DNA of 64,000 bases, from positions 124,001 through 188,000 of the forward strand of contig CAJTVU010000001.1 in the NCBI GenBank assembly GCA_910580235.1, in the 5' to 3' direction. A program made the position numbers and the translations under genes. The notes under the pieces are model-generated. The model did not search any database and was not told the DNA's origin. It saw only the letters and a program-made list of their open reading frames with translations. The stretch is from an uncultured Dorea sp. Its GTDB lineage: Bacteria; Bacillota; Clostridia; Lachnospirales; Lachnospiraceae. Shown here piece after piece: positions 51,361-59,309 of this stretch (the stretch's first letter is position 1; each line of letters opens with the position of its first letter).

Positions 51361-52008
51361 ATGGAACGGACAATTAAAATCAGAAATGAAAGAAAAGAGG
51401 ACTATACAACAGTAGAAAAAATAACGCGGGAGGCTTTTTATAACCTCTATATCCCGGGGTGCGTGGAGCACTACCTCGTCCATGTGATGAGGGAGCATGA
51501 AGACTTTATACCCGAGCTGGATTTTGTCCTTGAGCTGGACGGCAATGTGATCGGCAGCATTATGTATACAAAGGCAACGCTGATCGACGAGTCCCAAAAT
51601 AGAAAGGATATCCTGACCTTCGGCCCTGTCTGCATTCTGCCTCGCTATCAGCGGAAAGGATATGGCAAAATGCTCCTGGAGCACTCTTTCAAGAAAGCAA
51701 TCGAATTAGGGTATGATGCGATCGTTATATTTGGAAGCCCTGCAAATTATGTAGGGCGCGGCTTTAAAAGCTGCCGCAAATATCATGTAAGCGTTGAGAA
51801 CGGCAAATATCCAGCCGCAATGATGGTAAAAGAGCTTGTCCCGGACGCCCTCGGAGGACGCAGCTGGAGCTATCAAGGCAGCCCCTCTATGGATATCTGT
51901 GAAGAAGACGCACGGAGATATGACGATACGCTCGAGAAAATGGAGAAGAAATATCGGCCATGCCAGGAAGATTTTTATATTATGAGCCACGCGTTTATTG
52001 AAGAGTAA
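51361..52008 (+). CDS. GNAT-family N-acetyltransferase
   Basis: A 215-residue protein. The acetyl-CoA-binding motif A is FGPVCILPRYQRKGYGKMLLEHSFKKAIELGYDAIVIFGSPANY. GCVEHYLVHVMREHEDFIPELDFVLELDGNVIGSIMY forms the first half of the fold. The substrate is unknown; the sequence is typical of YhbS-like acetyltransferases. GGAGGATTTCTA precedes the ATG. Confidence 0.88.
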   Translation: MERTIKIRNERKEDYTTVEKITREAFYNLYIPGCVEHYLVHVMREHEDFIPELDFVLELDGNVIGSIMYTKATLIDESQNRKDILTFGPVCILPRYQRKGYGKMLLEHSFKKAIELGYDAIVIFGSPANYVGRGFKSCRKYHVSVENGKYPAAMMVKELVPDALGGRSWSYQGSPSMDICEEDARRYDDTLEKMEKKYRPCQEDFYIMSHAFIEE

Positions 52009-52023
52009 AAGGCCGGCCTACGC

Positions 52024-52284
52024 TCACACGATCCTCAGGAACATCCATGCCGCTATGACATGCAAAAGCAGCAGCGCCGGGATTCCCACTTTGAACTTCA
52101 CCTTCGCCGTCTTATGACGAAAAAAATACATCCCTATCCACGCGCCTGCGGCTCCTCCCATCGCCGCTAAAAGGAAAAGCGTCCTCTCCGGCGTGCGCCA
52201 GCCCCCATTTCTCGCCTTCTGCTTATCCCATCCGAAGGCGAGGAACGTTATAAAATTTATAAACAGAACATACCATCTTATCAT
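52024..52284 (-). CDS. DUF1294 membrane protein
   Basis: An 86-residue protein with three hydrophobic segments and the DUF1294 pattern: FINFITFLAFGWDKQKARNGGWRTPERTLFLLAAMGGAAGAWIGMYFFRHKTAKVKF (family core). A GTG two codons upstream is possible; the ATG at 52282-52284 has better spacing to AGG. Function of the family is unknown. Convergent with the GNAT gene. Confidence 0.85.
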   Translation of the reverse strand: MIRWYVLFINFITFLAFGWDKQKARNGGWRTPERTLFLLAAMGGAAGAWIGMYFFRHKTAKVKFKVGIPALLLLHVIAAWMFLRIV

Positions 52285-52390
52285 ATGCACACATACCTGT
52301 ATCTTCCTATTCTTTTATAGACAATGCCAACCGGCTTCCCTATTCTTTTGGAGCCAAAAATAACATAGCTGCCATTATTGGAGGGATTTT

Positions 52391-53590
52391 ATGGCTCTTG
52401 CCTGTTTAGGAATCGTTTTTTTAGTAATCATCTTACTGCTGTCATTTCGCAGGCCGCTCTATCAGGCTATTTTAGGAGGCCTGCTTACCACGGCGCTCCT
52501 CTATCGGATCCCGCCTGCGGCATTGTTCCAGCAGACGGCTCATGTCTTTACAGATTGGGGATCGTTGTCTGTTTTGGTTTCCCTTTATCTAATTACATAT
52601 TTGCAGCAGATGCTGGAAGCCCGTCATCAGATCAAGCTGGCACAGCAGGATCTAAATAACCTGTTCCACAGTCGACGGATCAATGCAGCGGGGGCGTCTT
52701 TGTTCATCGGGCTGCTCCCCTCCGCGGCGGCTATGATCCTATGTGGAGACATCGTAAAAGATGCAACGGAAGGGTATCTGTCTCCGAAAGAACAGGCCTT
52801 TGTAACAAGCTGGTTCCGCCATATCCCGGAAAGCGCTCTGCCTACCTATGCCAGTGTGCTGCTAATGTCAAACCTCTCCGGCGTCCCTCTGGGGAGCTTC
52901 ATATCAGGCATGCTGATACCGGTTTCCGTGCTGAGCCTTCTTGGGTATTTCCCTTACCTGCACCGTCTTCCCAAGGGCTCCGGCACGCCTGAAACTGCAG
53001 AACGCTGTAAAAATGTGCTGCATCTGCTCCAGCATTTATGGACGCTTTTAGCCATCCTGGGGCTGATCCTCATCTTCAAGCTGTCGGCAGTATCAGCTAT
53101 CCTTGTAGTAATCCTGGCAGCCATTATAGTGTACCATTTTCAGTTCAGAGAGCTTTTAGCCATATTTCGGAACGCCTTTGATGTAAATCTGCTGCTGAAC
53201 ACCTTTTTAGTCCTTGTCCTGAAAGAATTTATTGAATATACAGGCGTCCTGAACGAATTGCCCGCAGCCCTCGCCGTCCTTCCCATCCCGGCTTACCTGA
53301 TCTTTGCACTATTTTTCTTCATAGGAGGAGCGATCAGTGGCACGAACGGGATCATTGCCCTTGGTACATCATCGGCCTTTGCCGCCATTGACGGCGGGAT
53401 GCCTCTGATGGTACTGCTCATGTGCATGTGCCACGCCGCCAGCCAGGTATCTCCCACCCATATCTGCCTCGTGGTTGCGTCTGATTACTTCAATATCTCA
53501 TTAGGAGCGCTGATCCGCAAAACACTACCGGCAGCCCTGGCTTTCGGCCTACTTATGATCGGTTACTACAACCTGCTGCGGTTACTTTAA
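52391..53590 (+). CDS. DUF401-family integral membrane protein
   Basis: A 399-residue protein with about ten membrane segments, related to ion-transporter superfamily carriers (DUF401/CitMHS-like). Visible blocks include SLYLITYLQQMLEA, FIGLLPSAAAMILCGDIVKDA, SWFRHIPESALPTYASVLLMSNLSGVP and FFIGGAISGTNGIIALGTSSAFAAI. A carboxylate or other anion may be the substrate, but this is only inferred from the superfamily. GGAGGGATTTT precedes the ATG. Monocistronic. Confidence 0.83.
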   Translation: MALACLGIVFLVIILLLSFRRPLYQAILGGLLTTALLYRIPPAALFQQTAHVFTDWGSLSVLVSLYLITYLQQMLEARHQIKLAQQDLNNLFHSRRINAAGASLFIGLLPSAAAMILCGDIVKDATEGYLSPKEQAFVTSWFRHIPESALPTYASVLLMSNLSGVPLGSFISGMLIPVSVLSLLGYFPYLHRLPKGSGTPETAERCKNVLHLLQHLWTLLAILGLILIFKLSAVSAILVVILAAIIVYHFQFRELLAIFRNAFDVNLLLNTFLVLVLKEFIEYTGVLNELPAALAVLPIPAYLIFALFFFIGGAISGTNGIIALGTSSAFAAIDGGMPLMVLLMCMCHAASQVSPTHICLVVASDYFNISLGALIRKTLPAALAFGLLMIGYYNLLRLL

Positions 53591-53611
53591 TTTGAAGAAA
53601 AGATTAATTCT

Positions 53612-54028
53612 TCACTCCCGCTCTGTTACTACGACATGCACTACATCGCCATCGCCCTTGCCCAGCTCCTTTCGGATAGATTTCAATATCCCGATAATAT
53701 AGCACACGCTTCCATCCGCATTCTTCACTCCCATATTGACTACGCTCCCATCATACGGGATCCCGTCAAATGTAGCGTGCACTTTCACTCTTCCTTTCCC
53801 GAATTCTTCTTTAAGATCCCACGGGAACGCCACATAAGCGCCGCCCTTCTCCGGTATCTCACAGATCGCCCCATCATATTCATATACCTTGCCGGACGAA
53901 GTCCGCCCGCCCCGATTAGGGGCATGCATTACGGGATGCCCGGATGGGTATACCTTGCCGGACGAAGTCCGCCCGCCCCGATTAGGGGCATGCATTACGG
54001 GATGCCCGGATGGCTGCATTTTCCTCAT
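53612..54028 (-). CDS. DUF1905 domain protein with repeat-encoded N-terminal insertion
   Basis: A 138-residue product. Residues ~49-138 are a normal DUF1905 domain (EYDGAICEIPEKGGAYVAFP, EEFGKGRVKVHATFDGIPYDGS). Between MRKM and this domain lie two copies of the 22-residue peptide PSGHPVMHAPNRGGRTSSGKVY, encoded by the tandem DNA repeat at 53883-54013. DUF1905 proteins normally start about five residues before this domain, so the original gene was probably MRKM-YEYDG. The insertion keeps the frame. AAAGGAGATAAATTAT precedes the ATG. The family often occurs fused or linked to YdeI-type proteins; its function is unknown. Confidence 0.8.
   Translation of the reverse strand: MRKMQPSGHPVMHAPNRGGRTSSGKVYPSGHPVMHAPNRGGRTSSGKVYEYDGAICEIPEKGGAYVAFPWDLKEEFGKGRVKVHATFDGIPYDGSVVNMGVKNADGSVCYIIGILKSIRKELGKGDGDVVHVVVTERE
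53883..54013. repeat. Tandem 66-bp palindrome-rich repeat, two units
   Basis: Units at 53883-53948 and 53949-54014, identical over 65 bases. Each contains the dyads GGACGAAGTCC, GCCCCGATTAGGGGC and CGGGATGCCCG, a REP-like structure. It lies within the DUF1905 reading frame. The core ATCGGGGCGGG also occurs in the palindromic element between asd and argH. Confidence 0.85.
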
Positions 54029-54056
54029 ATAATTTATCTCCTTTTTTATTTACCCT

Positions 54057-54353
54057 TTGTCCGTTAAAATTCTCATAGACGATATAGCTTTTTCATTCAT
54101 TGTGCCATATTTTAACGATAATCTCATTTTAGCTTGCCTTGCAGGCGCTATTTATGGCTCTGTCCGTATTATCGGTGCGATAGGGCTTGCCAAGAACAAG
54201 ATGTGGGGGTTTGTACTGTCAGTTATTAACTGTGTAATTACATTGGCTTTGATAATGTTCATGCTGCCTGCTGGAATCATTGACGGCATATTGGCAAGCG
54301 TTGCTTTGATACTGATTTTACAAGCATATTTTGGGAACAAAGAAATCGCGTAA
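54057..54353 (+). CDS. Small membrane protein, possibly 5'-truncated
   Basis: A 98-residue frame opening with TTG, holding three hydrophobic segments (ILACLAGAIYGSVRIIGAIGL, GFVLSVINCVITLALIMFM, GIIDGILASVALILILQAYF). I do not recognise a family. No ribosome site precedes the TTG, and the first ~25 residues are not membrane-like. The real gene may have lost its start next to the repeat insertion. AT-rich compared with neighbours, suggesting recent acquisition. Confidence 0.45.
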   Translation: MSVKILIDDIAFSFIVPYFNDNLILACLAGAIYGSVRIIGAIGLAKNKMWGFVLSVINCVITLALIMFMLPAGIIDGILASVALILILQAYFGNKEIA

Positions 54354-54362
54354 TCAGCGCTA

Positions 54363-54968
54363 TCAGTCTTTGGCCTTTACAAAAAGCCTGGAACTGTCCC
54401 GGCGATACTGCATATAAATCCTCTCATTAAAGCCTTTCTGCTTGCCGTTCTTTTCTGGGACACGTTTAAATTCTTCAAATCCAATATTCGTATAACACTG
54501 AATAGCATTATTATTTACATCAGTAACATCAAGAACAAAATCTTGATAATCTGTAAGCAGCATGCTTTCTCTGAGCATAGCCGTAGCGACCCCTTGTTTC
54601 CGGTACGTTTTCCGTACTGCTACAAATTCTATATATCCTGTTGTAGCCGGATAATCAAGCTTCCCTTCAAATTCTTCTTTCAAGACTAAAGCGCCGATAA
54701 ACCCTTTTAAAAAGCCAAGATGCTTTTTCAAGGATATCTTATCTACTCTTGCGGCTCTGCCATTACAATCGGAAATCGCCATCGTCCCTGCAATATCGCC
54801 GCTTATATCTGCTATGTAAAATTTTTCTATATTTAATCCTGCTGCAATAGCGTTTGCCACTTTGGGGCTATCTTTGCATAACATTGAAAAGTCTTTTTCA
54901 AATCCTTCTGCAATGCACAAAGCTACATTGTTGCGGTCTGTTTCTTCCGCCCTTCTTACATGTACCAT
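54363..54968 (-). CDS. GNAT-family N-acetyltransferase
   Basis: A 201-residue acetyltransferase. The acetyl-CoA site is EFVAVRKTYRKQGVATAMLRESMLL, followed by VLDVTDVNNNAIQCYTNIGFEEFKRVPEK. The gene is markedly more AT-rich than the surrounding DNA. AGGAGGATATTAGAAA precedes the ATG, itself directly preceded by a copy of the dispersed motif. Substrate unknown. Confidence 0.87.
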   Translation of the reverse strand: MVHVRRAEETDRNNVALCIAEGFEKDFSMLCKDSPKVANAIAAGLNIEKFYIADISGDIAGTMAISDCNGRAARVDKISLKKHLGFLKGFIGALVLKEEFEGKLDYPATTGYIEFVAVRKTYRKQGVATAMLRESMLLTDYQDFVLDVTDVNNNAIQCYTNIGFEEFKRVPEKNGKQKGFNERIYMQYRRDSSRLFVKAKD

Positions 54969-54983
54969 TTTCTAATATCCTCC

Positions 54984-54997
54984 TACCCTCAGTCTAC
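54984..54997 (-). repeat. Copy of the dispersed motif in the GNAT leader
   Basis: Minus strand GTAGACTGAGGGTA, continuing directly into the AGGAGG ribosome site. The flanking CCCC on its 5' side allows CCCT/AGGG pairing that could reach the ribosome site. Confidence 0.5.
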
Positions 54998-55115
54998 AGG
55001 GGAAATAAAATCATATAAAACAGTATAGCACAAATCTTTGACAACAATTTCATTGACTTTGAAAATTCCTTGCGCTACAATAAGCTCTCTTTTAAAAGGA
55101 ATTATATCATACCAT

Positions 55116-55153
55116 AAAACCCGCCGGAAATCAGGATTTTTCCAGCGGGTTTT
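55116..55153 (-). terminator. Terminator of the MarR-ABC exporter operon
   Basis: AAAACCCGC pairs with GCGGGTTTT (stem continuing CGGAAA/TTTCC-like), about 50 bases beyond the permease stop; the minus strand ends in TTTT. Confidence 0.8.
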
Positions 55154-55201
55154 GCATATTTTTTGCATTTTGTTTAAAATATTAGCTGGATTTTCTACAA
55201 G

Positions 55202-56050
55202 CTACCTCTTCGCCGGAGCGCCGCCGCCCCGCATACCTGCGGCAACCTTGATGGTGGAGAAGTCCGCCCGATTAAATTTACGGACACACAGCACAAAGAA
55301 AAAGGCGCCGATCAAAACGGTAATAGCCAGTCCCATCAGTGGCGTGATGACAAATCTGCCAATAGAGAACGCCATACCCTGTCCAACCAATTCCTCTGTA
55401 GCCAGCGTGTGCGCCCCCAAAGCGATATAACGGAAAATCGAGGTCGTATAGGTCAGAGGATTCAAGTAGACGATGGGCAGAAGAAAGCCAGGTATGATGG
55501 TGGTAGGGATATATGCGCCGGAAACAAAGGTCAGGGGCATCATAATCATGGAGCTGAGGGTCTGAAAGGCGGGAGAGTTGCGGGAAACCGTAGCCAAAAA
55601 CAGGCCGATGGCGCTGAATGCCATAGCGGAAACAAACATGACCGCAGCCAGAAGCAGGATTTGCAGGACGCTCACCCGCAGTCCAAGCACAATGCCGCAG
55701 AACATAGTAACAACACCTTGCAGCGTGGCGATGACCGCCCCCGACAGAATGTGCCCCATGGAAATCTGCATACGCGCGATGGGCGCTACCAAAACCTCTT
55801 TCATATAGCCGCTGGAAATGTCGGACAGGATATCGGAGGAGTTATTTACGCTAACCTGGAACACGCTCATGATGATCACACCGGAAATCAGGTAAGGCAT
55901 AGGGGCGTCAAGACCGCTCATAGAGGATTTCATCAGAAATGAAAACATCACCAGCATAAACATGGACATAAAGAGCGATCCAAACACCCGTCCCTTGCTC
56001 CTTACATAATTCAGTAAATTTCTTTGTACAATCGCTGTAATTGGGCTCAT
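55202..56050 (-). CDS. ABC-2 type exporter permease (DrrB-like)
   Basis: A 282-residue permease with six membrane segments. It begins MSPITAIVQRNLLNYVRSKGRVFGSLF and contains the ABC-2 block FQTLSSMIMMPLTFVSGAYIPTTIIPGFLLPIVYLNPLTY. Pairs with the ATPase (four-base overlap) to form a drug or lipid exporter of the daunorubicin-resistance type. The substrate is unknown. Confidence 0.92.
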   Translation of the reverse strand: MSPITAIVQRNLLNYVRSKGRVFGSLFMSMFMLVMFSFLMKSSMSGLDAPMPYLISGVIIMSVFQVSVNNSSDILSDISSGYMKEVLVAPIARMQISMGHILSGAVIATLQGVVTMFCGIVLGLRVSVLQILLLAAVMFVSAMAFSAIGLFLATVSRNSPAFQTLSSMIMMPLTFVSGAYIPTTIIPGFLLPIVYLNPLTYTTSIFRYIALGAHTLATEELVGQGMAFSIGRFVITPLMGLAITVLIGAFFFVLCVRKFNRADFSTIKVAAGMRGGGAPAKR

Positions 56051-56964
56051 CCTTCTCGAATCTCCTTTCCCGTAATTGCCAAGAACACTTCGTTCAGCGT
56101 CCCGTTTTTTACTTCAAAATCTATAATTGTGGCTCTGTGTGCGTATAAGATTTCCAATGCGGCAGTCGCTTTCTTTGTATGGAAGACCAGCTTGTTCCCA
56201 TCTTTCCGATAGGAAGCCTCCCGTTCCTGCAATGTGGCTTCCAACAGTCCAGTCTGTGTGCAGACAACATCGACCTCTGTGCCCGTATATTGGTGTTTTA
56301 AGCTCTCCGGCGTATCGTGGGCAACGATTTTTCCGTGATCCATAATGACGATTTTTGAACAGACCTCCGCCTCGTCCATATAGTGTGTGGTAAGAAAGAT
56401 CGTCATATTTTTCTGCTTTTGGAGGCGCTGTATATATTTCCACACATTGGCTCTTGTCTGCGGATCCAGACCGGTGGTGGGTTCGTCCAAAAATAAAACT
56501 TTGGGATCGTGTACCAGCCCTCTTGCGATCTCCGCCCGCCGTTTCATACCGCCGGACAGGCTGCCCACCGCCGTCCGCCGCCATTCTGTAAGCTCCACAA
56601 GATCAAGGGCAAAGTCGATGCGCTCCCGCACCTCGTTCTTCGGCACCTTGTAGAAGCTGCAATGGTATTTCAGGTTTTCCTCCACAGTCATTTGGGCGTC
56701 GAGAGTGTGATCCTGAAAGACGATCCCTATGTCTTTACGCACTAAACTGCGTTCTTCGCAAACATCATGGCCGTTGATCATCAGATTGCCCTCCGTTTTA
56801 TCCAGGATAGTACACAGAGTATTGATGGTCGTGCTTTTGCCTGCGCCATTGGGGCCGAGGAAAGCAAAAATACTGCCTTCGTCTACGGTGAAGGAAATAT
56901 CATCCACCGCTGTAAAATCTCCGTACTTTTTAGAGAAATGCTCCACCTGTATAATTGGGTTCAT
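56047..56964 (-). CDS. ABC exporter ATPase (DrrA-like)
   Basis: A 305-residue ATP-binding subunit. Walker A is GPNGAGKSTTINTL, the signature LSGGMKRRAEIARGL and Walker B KVLFLDEPTTGLDP, then the H-loop TTHYMDEAE. A C-terminal ~80-residue extension is characteristic of DrrA-type subunits. The ATG at 56962-56964 with AGGAGGTGACAAC is preferred to the frame opening at 57009. A terminator-like hairpin lies just upstream, between it and marR. Confidence 0.94.
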   Translation of the reverse strand: MNPIIQVEHFSKKYGDFTAVDDISFTVDEGSIFAFLGPNGAGKSTTINTLCTILDKTEGNLMINGHDVCEERSLVRKDIGIVFQDHTLDAQMTVEENLKYHCSFYKVPKNEVRERIDFALDLVELTEWRRTAVGSLSGGMKRRAEIARGLVHDPKVLFLDEPTTGLDPQTRANVWKYIQRLQKQKNMTIFLTTHYMDEAEVCSKIVIMDHGKIVAHDTPESLKHQYTGTEVDVVCTQTGLLEATLQEREASYRKDGNKLVFHTKKATAALEILYAHRATIIDFEVKNGTLNEVFLAITGKEIREG

Positions 56965-56976
56965 GTTGTCACCTCC

Positions 56977-57017
56977 TAAAAAATTAAGTCCTATGCGAAC
57001 TGCTCGCATAGGACTTA
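56977..57017 (-). terminator. Intra-operon terminator/attenuator between marR and the exporter
   Basis: A perfect 14-bp stem (56985-56998 with 57004-57017), 5-base loop, and on the minus strand AATTTTTTAGG directly after. The T-run leads into the ribosome site of the ATPase gene, so read-through of this hairpin may set exporter expression. Confidence 0.82.
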
Positions 57018-57082
57018 TCTCTATAGTAATTTATAGCGCCTCAGATATTTTGTTGTTCGCTCCTGTGTTTTTACAAAGACTA

Positions 57083-57517
57083 TCACCTCCAAACATCGCC
57101 CAGCTCGATCAGTCTGGCCTGTATACGGACATAGGCTTTTGCATCCTCTTCCCCTAAAGCCTCCAGCATTTTTGCCACTGAATGAATCATTCCGATTCGG
57201 CGCTCTTCGACCAAGGCTACGCCCTTTTCCGTCAGGCAGACAATGACCTGCCTGCTGTCTGAGGGGTCAGGAGTCCGTGTAATCATATCCTGTCCCTCTA
57301 AAGATCTCAGCATGGCCGCGACCCTCGCCGTAGTCAGCATAAGCGCCTTGCTCATGTCTTTAGGATATGCCCGGTTTCCGTTTGCCGCCAGATAATTTAA
57401 CGCTAAAACCTCGCCCCTCGCTATTTGGGACATGGTCCGCTCCATCTTAATCTGTGGTGCGGAGGCGCGCATATCAATAAGTTGTATCACTAATTCAGTG
57501 TAGTCCATATGTCTCAT
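57083..57517 (-). CDS. MarR-family transcriptional regulator
   Basis: A 144-residue winged-helix repressor (ALNYLAANGNRAYPKDMSKALMLTTARVAAMLRSLEGQDMITRTPDPSDSRQVIVCLTEKG, wing included). First gene of the exporter operon, whose promoter overlaps a perfect dyad, so it is probably autoregulated and represses the exporter. The start is 57517 or the fourth codon (57508); the GAAGG site is close to the first. Confidence 0.9.
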   Translation of the reverse strand: MRHMDYTELVIQLIDMRASAPQIKMERTMSQIARGEVLALNYLAANGNRAYPKDMSKALMLTTARVAAMLRSLEGQDMITRTPDPSDSRQVIVCLTEKGVALVEERRIGMIHSVAKMLEALGEEDAKAYVRIQARLIELGDVWR

Positions 57518-57529
57518 TTACCTTCTATA

Positions 57530-57550
57530 ATTACTAACTATATTAGTAAT
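57530..57550. promoter_or_regulatory. MarR operator
   Basis: ATTACTAA (57530-57537) and TTAGTAAT (57543-57550) around CTATA: a perfect 8-bp dyad. It lies between the -10 box and the marR start and covers the transcription start. Confidence 0.75.
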
Positions 57551-57577
57551 ATTAGCACAGATTTTTGACGCTGTCAA
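57549..57577 (-). promoter_or_regulatory. Promoter of the marR-exporter operon
   Basis: Minus strand TTGACA (57572-57577), 17-base spacer, TAATAT (57549-57554), partly overlapping the operator dyad. Confidence 0.85.
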
Positions 57578-57693
57578 TGGGGTAAGCTTACCACTTGTTC
57601 TCACAACCTTCGTTACGGCGCCTCATCATTTACATATAGCGGAAAATCAGCTGGATTTATGGAGAAGCTACGGGAAATATCCTAATCCAAGGC

Positions 57694-57723
57694 TTGCGCT
57701 CTCTTGTACATCAAGGGTATACT
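57694..57723 (+). promoter_or_regulatory. Promoter of the VOC-nitroreductase operon, with motif in the spacer
   Basis: TTGCGC (57694-57699), 18-base spacer, TATACT (57718-57723). The spacer contains CTTGTACATCAAGGGTA, a variant of the dispersed motif (57706-57719). Confidence 0.55.
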
Positions 57724-57754
57724 TTACTCAGAAGACTGTGAAGGAGAAAGACGG

Positions 57755-58138
57755 ATGAAGCTGAAAAATGTATTGATCGTCGTAAATAATATGGAACATG
57801 CCAAAACTTTTTATAAAGAGCTTCTTGGGCTGGATGTGATCCTTGACAGCGAGGGGAACGCTGTTCTGACGGAAGGGCTAGTCCTTCAGGATGCTTCTGT
57901 GTGGAAGGAGTCCATTGAAAAAGAGGCTATCTTGCCCAACCATGCGGCAGAGCTTTATTTTGAGGAGGCAGACATAGATAGATTTGTGGAGAGGCTGGAG
58001 GGGTACAGGGAGCCCGTCCGGTATGTGAGCCGTCTTGAAGAGCTTCCGTGGGGGCAGAAGATGGTACGCTTTTACGACCCAGACGGACATATGATCGAGG
58101 TAAGGACACCTTTGGAGAAACAGGAGGGATTGTTATGA
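57755..58138 (+). CDS. VOC (glyoxalase/bleomycin resistance) family protein
   Basis: A 127-residue protein with paired beta-alpha-beta-beta-beta units: KNVLIVVNNMEHAKTFYKELLGLDVILDSEGNAVL and AELYFEEADIDRFVERLEG, ending FYDPDGHMIEV (metal-ligand glutamate). The ATG at 57755 with AAGGAG is preferred over the frame opening at 57704. It overlaps the nitroreductase gene by four bases (ATGA). The substrate is unknown. Confidence 0.87.
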   Translation: MKLKNVLIVVNNMEHAKTFYKELLGLDVILDSEGNAVLTEGLVLQDASVWKESIEKEAILPNHAAELYFEEADIDRFVERLEGYREPVRYVSRLEELPWGQKMVRFYDPDGHMIEVRTPLEKQEGLL

Positions 58139-58926
58139 TAAAAATAAATAAAGACGCCTGCATCGGCTGCGGAAGATGCATACGCGACTGCATTGCATGG
58201 AATATATCTCTTTTAGACGGTAAAGCGTCTCCAAAGAAAGACTGCTTCCTCTGCGGGCACTGCGTTGCCATCTGCCCCGCGGATGCAGTCAGCATTCCAG
58301 AGTATGACATGGCCGATGTAGAAGATTATGATAAGGAGGGTTTCTCGCTTAATCCTAAAGCCGTTCTCCACAGCATCAAGTTCCGCCGTAGCATCCGCGA
58401 TTATAAAAACATTCCCATAGAGCAGAAAAAGCTTGAGCAGCTCCTCCAGGCAGGACGTTACACTGCTACTGCTAAGAATAACCAGGACTGTCATTTCGTT
58501 TTCGTACAGAAAGAGCTTGAGGCGCTGAAAAAATCTGTGTGGGGCTACATAGATGCGCTCACTTCCAGACAAGGCGCCCGTATATCAAAAGATCTGCTTC
58601 CTTTCGCGGCTTTTAACCGGCGTCGGAAAGCAGATCCATCGGATGATTATTTATTCCGCAATGCCCCGGCCGTGCTCTTCATCACTTCCGACTGGCCACT
58701 GGACGCCGGGCTTGCCGCGCAGAACATTGAGCTGATGGCCGTCTCTCTCGGCCTTGGCTGCCTTTACAACGGCTACTTAAGCCGGATCACCGACGCTAAC
58801 GCAGAGGCTAAAGAGTGGCTCGGCATCAAAGGCAAGTCTATAAAAGCATGTATGCTCCTTGGCTATCCAAATGTCTCTTACAAAAGGACGGCTCCAAGAC
58901 GCAGAGCAAACGTAATCTGGAAATAA
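58135..58926 (+). CDS. Ferredoxin-nitroreductase fusion
   Basis: A 263-residue protein. The N-terminal ~60 residues carry two 4Fe-4S motifs, CIGCGRCIRDC and CFLCGHCVAICPADAV. The rest is a nitroreductase FMN domain (RRSIRDYKNIPIEQKKLEQLLQAGRYTATAKNNQ and NIELMAVSLGLGCLYNGYL). Probably accepts electrons from ferredoxin. The start at 58135 with AGGAGGGATTGTT overlaps the VOC stop. Confidence 0.9.
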   Translation: MIKINKDACIGCGRCIRDCIAWNISLLDGKASPKKDCFLCGHCVAICPADAVSIPEYDMADVEDYDKEGFSLNPKAVLHSIKFRRSIRDYKNIPIEQKKLEQLLQAGRYTATAKNNQDCHFVFVQKELEALKKSVWGYIDALTSRQGARISKDLLPFAAFNRRRKADPSDDYLFRNAPAVLFITSDWPLDAGLAAQNIELMAVSLGLGCLYNGYLSRITDANAEAKEWLGIKGKSIKACMLLGYPNVSYKRTAPRRRANVIWK

Positions 58927-58942
58927 AGCCGGCCTCAGCCGC

Positions 58943-59299
58943 ATAGGATCCAGGTGTCAAAAAAGGCTTTTCAAAAATGAGACTGCGAAATTATACAAAT
59001 CGCATTTTAATCTGTGACTGCGGAAAAGCTTAGAACTTCTTAATGTTACGCACAGTCCCAGCAATTCGCCAGCACGGATGCTGGCGAAAGCCCGACCTGC
59101 GCCATGGACGGCGCATAAAGGGCGGTTGCGTCTAGTCTACCCAAAATGTATATTGTATCATACCTGACAGATGAGCGATAAGATTGGCAGTAACATCTTA
59201 GAAGTTCTTTGCTTTGAAGCCCGGAGCAGAGAAAAATGCGATTTGTGCAATTTCTCTGCAGTTATTCATAAAAGCCTTTTTTGACACCTGGATTCCTAT
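58943..59299. repeat. Structured ~360-bp intergenic element, copy 2
   Basis: Homologue of 32451-32812. The outer 22-bp stem (58950-58971 with 59270-59291) is perfect, though its sequence differs from copy 1 at five positions, each matched on the opposite arm. The second stem pairs 58987-59008 with 59233-59254, and the third AGAACTTCT (59032-59040) with AGAAGTTCT (59200-59208). The core 59015-59131 is nearly identical to copy 1. It fills the gap between the nitroreductase gene and asd and ends 11 bases from the asd stop. Confidence 0.85.
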
Positions 59300-59309
59300 T
59301 AGGACGCTT

